Shown here piece by piece: positions 9,689 through 18,056 of a stretch of DNA of 64,000 nt. This DNA is from PALSA-911 sp963839645. Its GTDB lineage: Bacteria > Pseudomonadota > Alphaproteobacteria > Acetobacterales > Acetobacteraceae. Position 1 is the stretch's first letter, and every line of letters begins with the position of its first letter. The notes below the pieces were generated by a model. The model worked only from the letters and a program-made list of their open reading frames with translations. It ran no database searches and was not told the DNA's origin. The stretch spans positions 62,001-126,000 of the forward strand of contig CAWIVZ010000008.1 in NCBI GenBank assembly GCA_963839645.1, in the 5' to 3' direction. A program made the translations under genes and the position numbers.

Positions 9689-10769
9689 TCACCGCACCCG
9701 GCTGATCGTGTAGTCGGCGACGCCGAGCAGCGCGGCGCGCACCGGCGTGTCGGGGAAGATCGCCAGCGTGGCCTTCGCGGTGTCGACGAAGCCGGCGGCG
9801 CGGTCGAGCGTGGTACGAATCGCGCCGCAGCTTGCCATCAGCGTCATCGCGTGCTCCAGATCGGCGTCGGTCTGCTCGGAGGCCTCGATCGTGCGGGCCC
9901 AGAAGGCGCGGTCCTCGGCATTGCCGGCCTGGTAGGCGGCGAGCACCGGCAGGGTGATCTTGCCCTCGCGGAAATCGTCGCCGACGGTCTTGCCGAGGGT
10001 GGCCTGGTCCGCCGCATAGTCCAGCGCGTCGTCAACCAGCTGAAAGGCGATGCCTAGGCTCATGCCGTAGGCGGCCAGTGCGGCTTCCTCAGCGCTGCCG
10101 CGCCCGGCGACGACGGCGCCGACCTGGCAGGCGGCGCCGAACAGCGCCGCGGTCTTGCCGCTGCATAACGTCCAGGTAGCGCTCCTCGGTGGTGGTCAGG
10201 TCATTCTGGGTCGCGAGTTGCAGCACCTCGCCTTCCGCGATCGTGGCGGCGGCCTTGGACAGGATGGCCAGCACATCGAGCGAGCCGTCCTCCACCATGA
10301 GCTGAAAGGCGCGGGCGAACAGGAAATCCCCGACCAGGACCGAGGCCTTGTTGCCGAATACAGCGTTGGCGGAGGCGAAGCCGCGGCGCAGCACGCTTTC
10401 GTCCACCACGTCGTCGTGCAGCAGGGTGGCGGTGTGGATGAACTCCACACAGGCGGCGAGGTTCACGTGGCGGCTGCCCTGCGTGTAGCCGCACATGCGC
10501 GCGGCGGCCAACGTGAGCAGCGGGCGCAGGCGCTTGCCGCCGGCAGCGACGATATGTGCGGCGATCTGGGGGATCAGCGCCACCTCGCTGTTCATCTGCG
10601 CGACAATGGTGCGGTTGCAGGCGTGCAGGTCCTGCTGGACCAACGCGACCAGAGTGGTGAGCGCGTCCTCGCCCGTGACGGCCAGCGGACCGGCAGCAAC
10701 GACGGACCCGGCCGAGCCGGATGTGCCGGGGGGCGGGCTTGACTGCAACAGGCTGGCGACGACGCCCAA
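9689..10769 (-). CDS. ispB: Polyprenyl (octaprenyl-type) diphosphate synthase, frame interrupted by one extra base
   Basis: A trans-polyprenyl diphosphate synthase that makes the long isoprenoid tail of ubiquinone. The first aspartate-rich motif is LLHDDVVDES and the second is FQLVDDALDY, with GGKRLRP near the start. The frame is broken: residues up to YLDV are in one frame, and GKTAALFGAA onward are in the next. Removing one base near 10164 restores a protein of about 359 residues. The only in-frame start is a TTG at 10769 with GGGAG about 7 nt upstream, and a TAG stop lies a little further up. The gene is normally essential, so a sequence error is more likely than a true null. Confidence 0.85.
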
Positions 10770-11015
10770 ATCGATCTCCCGGCTGGATACTGCGGCTGTG
10801 ATGGCGGCTGCGACGACAGCAGTCTAAGGCAAGCAGTCTAGGACATATAGCCGCAGGAACATATCGGCGCGGCGGAAACAGGGTCAAGGCAAGGGGACGG
10901 GCATCGGGCATTGGGCGGCGATTTCGCCATCCCGTCCGATTTTCAACGCACCCCGGCACGCCAGGGTCACGGATTGGTTTATACGGGTTGGCCCAGGTGC
11001 CTTCGAGGAAATGCG

Positions 11016-11222
11016 ATGCGTGTTCTTGTCCGGTCCAACGATCCCGTGCGGCTGAGCTTCCTGACCGTGCTGCTGGCCGATGCCGGGATCGGGTCGGTGT
11101 TGCTGGATACCCATGCGAGCCTTGTGGAGGGCAGCATCGGCGCGATCCAGCGGCGGCTGGCGGTGGCCGCCGAGGACGAGGTGCGGGCGCGCCGCGTGCT
11201 GGCCGATGCGGGCGAGATCTGA
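11016..11222 (+). CDS. DUF2007-family small protein (putative signal-transducing protein)
   Basis: 68 residues beginning MRVLVRSNDPVRLSFLTVLLADAGI and ending with EDEVRARRVLADAGEI. This is the DUF2007 fold, a ferredoxin-like alpha-beta domain found alone or fused to other proteins and whose role is unclear. GAGGAA lies about 7 nt before the ATG at 11016. It is followed after 8 nt by the methyltransferase gene, so the two are co-transcribed. This pairing is common in Rhodospirillales. It is transcribed divergently from ispB across 246 nt of intergenic DNA. Confidence 0.8.
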   Translation: MRVLVRSNDPVRLSFLTVLLADAGIGSVLLDTHASLVEGSIGAIQRRLAVAAEDEVRARRVLADAGEI

Positions 11223-11230
11223 CGGCGAGC

Positions 11231-11999
11231 ATGGCCGATCGCGTGGAGGGCCTTGGCGCAGCCGCCGGGACGACGAGCGGGTTCCTGCTGGGCGGGCGGG
11301 TGCGGTATGCGCAGCCGCGCGAGGGGTTTCGCAGCGGTATCGAGCCGGTGTTGCTGGCCGCCAGCATTCCCGTGCGGGCCGGGCAGCGAGTGATCGAGGC
11401 CGGGACCGGCGCGGGTGCCGCGCTGCTGTGCCTGGCGGCCAGGGTGGCGGGCATCGCCGGCGTGGGGGTGGAGCGCGATCCGGCGATGGCGGCGCTGGCG
11501 CGCGCCAACGCGGCCGGGAACGGATTCGCTGGGCTGAGCTTCGTGACCGCGGATATTGAGGCGACCGGCGAGATGGCCGCGGTGCCGGGGGGCTTCGACC
11601 ATGCGTTCGCCAATCCGCCCTATCACGCGCCCGAGCGGCACGCCGTCCGCCATGGCGGCGCGGGAGGCGGCGAAGCGGGCGCATACGGGGTTGTTCGCCA
11701 ACTGGGCCGCGAGCCTGGGGGCCCTGCTGCGCCCGCGCGGGACGCTGACGCTGATCGTGCCGGCGGCCGCCCTGCCCGCCTGCCTGACGGCCCTGGAGTT
11801 CGCGTGCTGCCCGCCGGCGGCGCTGCTGCCGCTATGGCCGAAGGCCGAGCGGGAGGCGAAGCTGGTGCTGCTCCGCGGGATCAAACACGGCCGCGGGACC
11901 CTGAAGCTGCGTCCCGGCCTGGTGCTGCACGCCGCCGAAGGCGGCTTCACACCAGCGACAGAGGCCATCCTGCGGCATGGCGCCGGTTTGGAGCTTTAG
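11231..11999 (+). CDS. tRNA1(Val) (adenine-N6)-methyltransferase-like protein, frame interrupted by one extra base
   Basis: A class I SAM-dependent methyltransferase resembling TrmN6/YfiC. The SAM loop is RVIEAGTGAGAALLCLAARV, and the catalytic motif NPPYHAP (N-P-P-Y) is present, as expected for an adenine-N6 methylase. Right after NPPYHAP the frame breaks. Skipping one base near 11633 continues into SGTPSAMAAREAAKRAHTGLFANW and a normal C-terminus ending at 11999. The restored protein is about 255 residues. It starts with an ATG 8 nt after the DUF2007 gene. Either a real frameshift or a sequence error is possible; error is favoured because other genes here show the same kind of break. Confidence 0.8.
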
Positions 12000-12034
12000 C
12001 GGCCGAGCCGAAAGGCTGAAGCACGAAGCCGCTC
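11998..12034. terminator. Candidate stem-loop between convergent genes
   Basis: AGCC-GAAA-GGCT forms a 4-bp stem with a GNRA tetraloop inside an outer AGCGGC/GCCGCT pair. It lies exactly between the 3' ends of the methyltransferase and the small gene on the opposite strand. No U-run follows on either side, so a terminator role is a guess. Confidence 0.3.
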
Positions 12035-12323
12035 AGGTGATTTCGACATTTGGGTGACGCAGGTGCCAGAGCCGCTCATGCGCGGCGACCAGGCTTTCCA
12101 TGCTGCGCCGGCGGGTGCCATCGGGGGTCAGGGTCCGGCGGCTCAGCATCATTTCCAGCACGCCGAGCAGTTGCTCGGCCACCTCGAAATCGGCCTGATC
12201 GCAAGCGTGGTGAAAGGCGATCAGGATTTTATCGGACAGGCGGCGCGTATAGCGCGGCGTGCCCGAGGGAGCCTCGTCCCGGACCAGTTCTTCGCTCGCC
12301 TGATTGGTCGGTTCCTCAGTCAA
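12033..12323 (-). CDS. Small conserved protein of unknown function (paralogue of the gene at 6013)
   Basis: 96 residues with a polar, acidic first 20 residues and then RLSDKILIAFHHACDQADFEVAEQLLGVLEMML, a linker with TRRR, and VAAHERLWHLRH close to the end. These blocks are shared with the gene at 6013-6297. No signal peptide, membrane segment or known domain is visible. I cannot name a function. It faces the methyltransferase gene, ending 34 nt from it, and has 351 nt of AT-richer DNA upstream. Confidence 0.72.
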   Translation of the reverse strand: MTEEPTNQASEELVRDEAPSGTPRYTRRLSDKILIAFHHACDQADFEVAEQLLGVLEMMLSRRTLTPDGTRRRSMESLVAAHERLWHLRHPNVEIT

Positions 12324-12674
12324 TTCCCCATCTCTCCGATCCGGTGCCCCTGTTTGCAGGCAATCTGTACCTCATCCCACTGGCCGTCTATAAGTGCGAA
12401 CAATCTCATTTTTATTCTTTTGCCCATCAAGACCAACCGGGAAGAGACTTTAACAGCCCGACAATCCGATCAAACAGAATTGGACCCCCTGACGCAACTT
12501 GATAACGTTACAAACCGGCCGGGCCCAATGATCTGTCGATTTCTTACGTATACGCGCCCGGCACGCGCCCGGGCAATACCGTTCCATAATTCTGGTCGCG
12601 CGCTATGCAATGAGAGCCGTGGAGGTTCTGTACGTATCGCACTGGCTCAAGCGGATGGGCCGGCCCTTCGAAGG
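12324..12674. other. Intergenic region, 351 nt, no gene seen
   Basis: Lies between the start of the small gene at 12033-12323 and the stop of nrdB. The half near 12324-12500 is AT-rich and probably contains the promoter of the small gene. I see no convincing reading frame, RNA gene or terminator in it. Confidence 0.6.
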
Positions 12675-13739
12675 TCATTCCGCCGGGAAGGAGCGATTGG
12701 CAACGGGTGCAGGGGAAGCGCCGGCGGGGTTGAACGGGGCGTCGCCGAACGCCTCCTCCCAGGTGCCGACGGTGGAGGCCTTGCTGTATTCGGTGGCGCG
12801 GTTTTCGAAGAAATTGGCGTGCTCGACGGCGTTCAGCATTTCGTCCAGCCAGGGCAGCGGGTTCTTGTCGACATGGAACAACTCGTTCAGGCCAAGCTGG
12901 GTCAGGCGCCGGTCGGCGATGTAGCGGATGTATTCCTTCACTTCGCGCGGGGTCAGGCCTTCCACCGCGCCGCCCTCGAACGCGAGGTCGATGAAGGCGT
13001 CCTCGTGATCGATGATGGTGGCGCAACTGATGTAAATGTCGCGCTTCAGCTCCTCGGTCCAGATTTCTGGGTTTTCCTGCACGAAGGTGCGGAACAGCTT
13101 GATGATCGACAGGCAGTGCAGGCTTTCGTCGCGCACCGACCAGGTGATGATCTGCCCCATGCCCTTCATTTTCCCCAGGCGGGGAAAGTTCAGCAGGATG
13201 GCGAAGGACGCGAAGAGCTGCAGGCCCTCGGTGAAGGCGCCGAAGGCGGCGAGGGTCTTGGCGATCTCATGCTTGCTGTCCACCCGGAAGCCCTGCATGT
13301 AGTCGTACTTGTCCTTCATTTCCTTGTATTTCATGAAGGCAGAGTATTCGAGCTCGGGCATGCCGATGGTGTCGAGCAGATGGCTGTAGGCGGCGATGTG
13401 TACCGTCTCGATGTTCGAGAAGGCGGACAGCATCATCAGCACCTCGGTCGGTTTGAAGACCTGGCTGTAGTGCTTCATGTAGCAATTGTTCACCTCGACA
13501 TCCGCCTGGGTGAAGAAGCGGAAAATCTGGGTTAGCAGGTTGCGCTCGGCGTCCGTCAGGTTGCGGTGCCAGTCCTTGACGTCGTCGGCCAGTGGCACTT
13601 CCTCGGGCAGCCAGTGGACGCGTTGTTGGGTGAGCCACGCTTCATAGGCCCAGGGGTAGCGGAAGGGCTTATAGACAGGGTTCTCGGTCAGCAGGTCGAA
13701 TTTTATCGGATGTTCGTCGGGAGAGTGGGTGGCGGACAT
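12675..13739 (-). CDS. nrdB: Class Ia ribonucleotide reductase, small (beta) subunit
   Basis: A 354-residue di-iron subunit that carries the tyrosyl radical used for deoxyribonucleotide synthesis. Iron-ligand blocks are recognisable: DAERNLLTQIFRFFTQADVEV, FSNIETVHIAAYSHL, GLQLFASFAILL and ITWSVRDESLHC. It ends with an alanine/proline tail (PFNPAGASPAPVANRSFPAE) that may be the docking peptide for the alpha subunit. Homology begins at the ATG at 13739, although the frame is open further upstream. The alpha subunit gene is not in this window. A paired NrdR-like operator lies 95-140 nt upstream. Confidence 0.95.
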   Translation of the reverse strand: MSATHSPDEHPIKFDLLTENPVYKPFRYPWAYEAWLTQQRVHWLPEEVPLADDVKDWHRNLTDAERNLLTQIFRFFTQADVEVNNCYMKHYSQVFKPTEVLMMLSAFSNIETVHIAAYSHLLDTIGMPELEYSAFMKYKEMKDKYDYMQGFRVDSKHEIAKTLAAFGAFTEGLQLFASFAILLNFPRLGKMKGMGQIITWSVRDESLHCLSIIKLFRTFVQENPEIWTEELKRDIYISCATIIDHEDAFIDLAFEGGAVEGLTPREVKEYIRYIADRRLTQLGLNELFHVDKNPLPWLDEMLNAVEHANFFENRATEYSKASTVGTWEEAFGDAPFNPAGASPAPVANRSFPAE

Positions 13740-13833
13740 GCTGGAGACCCTTGGCAGCAACGGCGGACAGCGCCGATGGAATCGGATGATAGCATCCGGG
13801 CTTGGGAGGGAATAGCGGGGGATTGCGAGGCGG

Positions 13834-13880
13834 ACACCAAATGCTGTGGATGAATTTTGCTTGGCTACTAGATATGCTGC
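13834..13880 (-). promoter_or_regulatory. Candidate double NrdR box upstream of nrdB
   Basis: Two 16-bp imperfect palindromes, ACACCAAATGCTGTGG at 13834-13849 and CTACTAGATATGCTGC at 13865-13880, begin exactly 31 bp apart. Both fit parts of the NrdR consensus (ACAC-A-AT...GTGT), and NrdR boxes normally occur as pairs at about this spacing, three helical turns. They lie 95-140 nt upstream of the nrdB start, and nrdR is itself encoded in this window at 26510. Each box deviates from consensus at several bases, so the call rests mainly on the spacing and position. Confidence 0.55.
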
Positions 13881-13961
13881 GGCAAGTCGCGAGCGGCCGG
13901 TGTATATTCGTGGTTCCCATGACAACCCGCCGGACGTCGGCGGCCACGCGGAGGGCGGAAC

Positions 13962-14426
13962 ATGACGGAGGCGATGGAAGGCGGCTGCGCCTGCGGGGCC
14001 GTACGCTATCGGATGCGCACCTTGCCGCTGTTCGTGCATTGCTGCCATTGCAAGGACTGCCAGAGGCAGACAGGCAGCGCGTTCGTGCTGAATGCGCTGA
14101 TTGAGGAGGATCGGGTGGAGTTGCTGTCCGGCGCGCCTATCGCCTGCCGGATGCCCACGGATAGCGGCGGGGCGCATCACATTCATCGCTGCCCGGACTG
14201 CGGGATCGCGGTGTGGAGCGTCTACGGCCATCCCCGACTTCGGTTCATGCGCGTGGGCACGCTGGACGAACCGTCGAGGCTGCCGCCGGACGTGCATATC
14301 TATACGCGGTCGCGGCTGCCGTGGGTGGCGCTGCCGGCGGGCGTGCCGGCGTTCGATGCGTCCTGCAATTCCGGGCGGTTGTGGCCACAGGCGAGCCTGG
14401 AGCGGCGGAAGGAACTCTTCGGGTAG
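13962..14426 (+). CDS. GFA-family zinc protein (glutathione-dependent formaldehyde-activating enzyme type)
   Basis: 154 residues with the complete GFA zinc motifs: GGCACGAVRY at the start, HCCHCKDCQRQTGSAF at about 27-42 and HRCPDCGIAVW at about 75-85. The family founder (Gfa of Paracoccus) was thought to speed formaldehyde addition to glutathione, but many members have no proven substrate. GGAGGG precedes the ATG at 13962 at good spacing. It is read away from nrdB, and the region between them holds the candidate NrdR boxes. Confidence 0.88.
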   Translation: MTEAMEGGCACGAVRYRMRTLPLFVHCCHCKDCQRQTGSAFVLNALIEEDRVELLSGAPIACRMPTDSGGAHHIHRCPDCGIAVWSVYGHPRLRFMRVGTLDEPSRLPPDVHIYTRSRLPWVALPAGVPAFDASCNSGRLWPQASLERRKELFG

Positions 14427-14578
14427 GAATCTGATAGGGGGCAGGCCCGCCGGTCGGCGATACTCCCGGCGTAGGCGGCAATCACGCGGTCATCTCGGAA
14501 CTGCCATCGCCGTGTTATATCGGAACAAGTCGCTTATTATATGGACGGAAGCTTGAGCGATCTGCGGAAGGATATGAG

Positions 14579-15331
14579 GTGGCCCTATCTGATTTTGAAC
14601 AGCCGCCGGCTAGCGCTCTGGCCAATCGTCCTGTCGGTGCGGAAGCTCGGAAGACCATTGGCCTCAAGGTAGCTGAGGGTTTCGTCGAACACTACCTGTC
14701 AGGCTCGGACATCCTCGACATCGGCTATCGAGGCTATATCGGCGACGCCGTGCCAATCGTGCCGCAGGCGATCGGCATCGACGTTGACTATCCGGGATAT
14801 GATGGCCGCAAGCTGCCATTTCCGGACGCCTCGCAGGACAGCGTCTATTCCAGCCACTGCCTGGAGCATATCGACGATTACCGTCAGGCAATTGCCGAAT
14901 GGTTCCGGGTGATAAGGCCCGGCGGACACCTTATCATCATTGTTCCCAACCAGTTCCTCTACGAGAAACGGCAAAGCCTGCCATCCCGCTGGAACCAGGA
15001 TCACAGGCGTTTCTACACGCCGGCTTCGCTGATGACCGAGATAGAGAAATCCTTGGCTCCCAATACCTACCGGCTCCGCCACCTGGCAGACAATGATTTC
15101 GGATACGATTACGCGATCTCCCCCGAACACCACGCCGATGGATGCTACGAAATAGAATTGGTTCTTCAGAAACTTGCACCACCCTTTTGGGATTTGGAGC
15201 AGCCGCCACTGTCGTCGAGATTGTTTGCACGCGAACGTCAGGCGCTGCTGCGGCTCCTGGTAAATCAGGGCAAACGGCTTCCCCCGCAGGTAAGAGCGGT
15301 TCTGGGTGGGATGGCCCGGCGCATTCTCTGA
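14579..15331 (+). CDS. SAM-dependent methyltransferase (class I, methyltransferase-11-like)
   Basis: A 250-residue soluble protein with a Rossmann methyltransferase core. SGSDILDIGYRGYIG at about residues 41-55 is motif I, GIDVDYPGYDG follows, and SVYSSHCLEHIDDYRQAIAEWFRVIRPGGHLIIIVPN at about 90-126 is the family signature. The substrate is unknown; proteins like this often act on sugars or lipids of surface polymers. The start is a GTG at 14579 with AAGGA upstream. Its GC content (about 58-60% by eye) is below its neighbours', and it sits alone on the 3' side of tRNA-Pro, which suggests acquisition by transfer. Confidence 0.8.
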   Translation: MALSDFEQPPASALANRPVGAEARKTIGLKVAEGFVEHYLSGSDILDIGYRGYIGDAVPIVPQAIGIDVDYPGYDGRKLPFPDASQDSVYSSHCLEHIDDYRQAIAEWFRVIRPGGHLIIIVPNQFLYEKRQSLPSRWNQDHRRFYTPASLMTEIEKSLAPNTYRLRHLADNDFGYDYAISPEHHADGCYEIELVLQKLAPPFWDLEQPPLSSRLFARERQALLRLLVNQGKRLPPQVRAVLGGMARRIL

Positions 15332-15650
15332 GACGACGGTCCGGAAAGTTCAAATGGGATTACATAGTCTTCTCAACATGAGGCGGACCGATGCGGCGCG
15401 GATGATCGCAGATTGATCGCCGTGCCAAGCCACGGGCGACGGCACGGCCCCCGATGTGATCAATCATCGAGCACATCCGCTATCCCAGCCCCCCCTTCAG
15501 AACCGAGGGCAGCTACAGATCGATGCGTTTGCCAAAGATGATATAGCCGGGACAACGCCGACTATGCCGTGTTGTGCCGTATGGCGGTTTTCAAACCCAC
15601 CCGGCATCCGCAAGTCCACCGGGAATGCGTCTATAAATCGATGGAATGTT
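15332..15650. other. Intergenic region, 319 nt, no gene seen
   Basis: Lies between the low-GC methyltransferase and the 3' end of tRNA-Pro. I find no reading frame with coding character and no copy of the tRNA 3' end that would mark an attachment site. Confidence 0.5.
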
Positions 15651-15727
15651 TGGTCGGAGCGGCGGGATTCGAACCCACGACCCCCAGTCCCCCAGACTGA
15701 TGCGCTACCAGACTGCGCTACGCTCCG
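15651..15727 (-). tRNA. tRNA-Pro (anticodon GGG)
   Basis: A full cloverleaf on the minus strand. The acceptor stem is CGGAGCG/CGCTCCG, the anticodon stem CAGTC/GACTG closes a 7-nt loop TGGGGGA with anticodon GGG, and the T arm has GGTTCGAAT. The discriminator A and CCA are encoded (15651-15654). It follows merR, as in many alphaproteobacteria. Confidence 0.95.
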
Positions 15728-15829
15728 ACCGTGTGCCGCGAATGATCCCGGCAAGAGGAACGCCCATGTAGCAGCGTGGCGTTGCCAGGGCAACGGGGGC
15801 ATGGCGGCAACGGGGGCGAGGGTGATCCG

Positions 15830-16505
15830 CTAGCCGAGCGCGGCCCGAATGGCTTCGAGTTCCGTTAGCACCTCCGCCAGCACCGCGCGCAGCCGCGCGA
15901 CCTCGGGATCTGGTCCGGCGGCGGCACGAGAACTCCGGCTGGATGGCCGCCCGGGCATCGGCCTTGGCGCGGGCGCGGGGCTGCGGGTTGGCAGGCGCGG
16001 CAGGGGGGGTCAGGCCGGGCATCGGCAGCATCGGCTCCAGCGCGGGGACAGACTTGGGCTCGCTCACCGACTCGCTCCGCTTATCGGAAGCGCCAGAAGC
16101 CGTGTCCGCGCTTTCGCGTTCTTCCGGCGCCGGCGGGGGTATATTATCCGACAGCTTGCCGCCCCCTTCGCGCAGCAGGCGCTGCACGCCCTTGATCGTA
16201 TAGCCCTGGATATACAGCAGATCCGAGACCCGGCGCAGCAGCGTGATGTCGTCCGGACGGTAGTATCGCCGGCCACCGCCGCGCTTCAGCGGCTTTACCT
16301 GGGGGAATTTCGTCTCCCAGAAGCGCAGGACATGCTGCGGGATATGAAGCTCGTCCGCGACTTCGCTGATTGTGCGGAAGGCGCTGGGGGCCTTCTTCGC
16401 CTTCGCGCGGGTAGCCGGGGCCTCATCCCCGGTGTCGTCCGGCAGGATGTCCGGTGCCTCGCCGGCCGCCACGCCGCCGGGGCTATCCGAGTCCGAGCCG
16501 CTCAT
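15830..16505 (-). CDS. MerR-family transcriptional regulator, frame interrupted by one extra base
   Basis: The N-terminal 45 residues are acidic and Ala/Pro-rich. A MerR-type winged helix follows at about residues 45-115: ISEVADELHIPQHVLRFWETKFPQVKPL, then RRYYRPDDITLLRRV and YTIKGVQRLLRE. A low-complexity linker leads to a short coiled-coil tail, VARLRAVLAEVLTELEAIRAALG, which is reached only if one base near 15950-15954 is skipped. Without that skip the frame runs through the tRNA gene. The start overlaps the ihfA stop by 4 nt (ATGA). This ihfA-merR pair is standard in alphaproteobacteria; the target genes are not known to me. Confidence 0.8.
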
Positions 16506-16814
16506 TCATCGTCCCCCTGGCCAGGTACCTGGCCATTGGCGCGCGATTTCAGGACATGGCTGGGGCGAAACACCAGCACCCGGCGCGGCAGGATCGGCAC
16601 TTCCTCCCCGGTCTTCGGATTGCGGCCGACGCGCCGGCCCTTTTGGCGCACCGAAAATGTGCCGAAACCGCTGATCTTGACCGATTCCCCAGCTTCCAGC
16701 GCGCCGGAGATGCGCTCCAGCACGGCCTCCAGCAAATCGGCGGAATTCGTTACGGGACAGACCGACCTGCGTGTAGATCATTTCTGCCAGATGGGCGCGT
16801 GTGACCGTGTTCAT
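16502..16814 (-). CDS. ihfA: Integration host factor alpha subunit, frame interrupted by one extra base
   Basis: One of the two subunits of the DNA-bending protein IHF. MNTVTRAHLAEMIYTQVGLSRNE is in one frame and SADLLEAVLERISGALEAG, ISGFGTFSVR and RVGRNPKTGEEVPI in the next. Dropping one T from GAATTCC near 16744 joins them into a protein of about 103 residues, the normal length. The proline-tipped beta arm (GRNPKTGEEVPI) is intact. It lies downstream of fabH and overlaps merR by 4 nt. Given the perfect conservation on both sides, a base-calling error is the likeliest cause of the break. Confidence 0.85.
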
Positions 16815-16928
16815 CCCCGCACGCTAGGCAGCCAAGTCGGCTTCGTCAAGAATTCTGTTCATAAAATCATGTGGGATCAGCGAGTTGCAGCAACAACTCA
16901 CACTGCGTCGCAGCAATGTCTGGTGAAG

Positions 16929-17900
16929 TTACATCCGCACCAGGGCGGAACCCCAGGTCAGGCCGCCGCCCAGCGCTTCCATCAGCACCAGATCTCCGCG
17001 CTTGATCCGACCATCGGCATGCGCCTCCGCCAGCGCCAGTGGCACGGAAGCGGCCGAGGTGTTGGCGTGGTGGTCCACGGTGACGACCACGCGTTCCGGC
17101 GGCAGGCCCAGGCGTTTGCCCATCGCCTCGATGATGCGCAGATTGGCCTGGTGCGGCACCAGCCAGTCGATATCGTTATAGGTCAGGTTGTTGGCGGCCA
17201 AGGCTTCGTCCACCGCGCCGACGAGGCGAGTAACCGCCTGGCGGAAGACTTCCTTGCCGTTCATCACCAGCGTTCCGGGCAGATCGTGTCGCCCGACCGC
17301 GCCATCAACGTACAGGATGTCGCCCAGCGTGCCTTGCGCGTGCAAATGGGTGGACAGGATGCCGCGGTCGGCATTGCCCTCGCCCTCGCCGGCCTGCAGG
17401 AACACCGCGCCGGCGCCATCGCCGAACAGCACGCAGGTGGTACGGTCCTGCCAGTTCATGATGCGGGAATAGACTTCAGACCCGATCACCAGCACACCGC
17501 GCGCCTGGCCGACCCGGATCATGCTATCGGCGACCGACAGGCCATAGATAAAGCCGGCACAGGCCGCCGCCAGGTCGAAGCCGAAGCCCTTGTTCACCCC
17601 AAGTGCTGCCTGGATGCGCAGCGCCGTGGCGGGAAACGCCTGGTCGGGCGTGCTGGTGGCGACCAGAATGACATCCACGTCCTCCGGCCCGGCGCCGGCA
17701 TCCGCCAGGGCCGCCTGGGCCGCCTTGGTGCCCATGAACGCCGCTGTCTCGTGCGGGCCGGCCAGATGGCGCTGGCGGATGCCCGTGCGCTCGCGGATCC
17801 ACTGATCGGACGTGTCGACGCGGGCGGCCAGGTCGTCGTTGGTGACGAGGTTCTCAGGCAGATAGCCGCCTATGCCGGTGAGAATGGAGCGAGGAGGCAT
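16929..17900 (-). CDS. fabH: Beta-ketoacyl-ACP synthase III
   Basis: A 323-residue enzyme that starts fatty acid synthesis by condensing acetyl-CoA with malonyl-ACP. The catalytic triad is visible: cysteine in AAACAGFIYGL at about 112, histidine in VPHQANLRI at about 250 and asparagine in HHANTSAAS at about 280. The N-terminus MPPRSILTGIGGYLPENLVTN is typical. It follows plsX after about 155 nt in the conserved plsX-fabH-ihfA order, so phospholipid and fatty acid initiation genes are grouped here. Confidence 0.95.
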   Translation of the reverse strand: MPPRSILTGIGGYLPENLVTNDDLAARVDTSDQWIRERTGIRQRHLAGPHETAAFMGTKAAQAALADAGAGPEDVDVILVATSTPDQAFPATALRIQAALGVNKGFGFDLAAACAGFIYGLSVADSMIRVGQARGVLVIGSEVYSRIMNWQDRTTCVLFGDGAGAVFLQAGEGEGNADRGILSTHLHAQGTLGDILYVDGAVGRHDLPGTLVMNGKEVFRQAVTRLVGAVDEALAANNLTYNDIDWLVPHQANLRIIEAMGKRLGLPPERVVVTVDHHANTSAASVPLALAEAHADGRIKRGDLVLMEALGGGLTWGSALVRM

Positions 17901-18056
17901 CTTTACCTGCTAAATCGGCCCAGAACGGGCCGTAAGAGAGGAAAACCGCGAGTCGGGAACACGCCGCATGGGCTGGCGTTCATGATGGGCGTTACCCGTC
18001 CGGCCGCGATTGCGCAATCCGTGCCGGGTGCGGCGGACATTCCGGTTCCCATGGGC

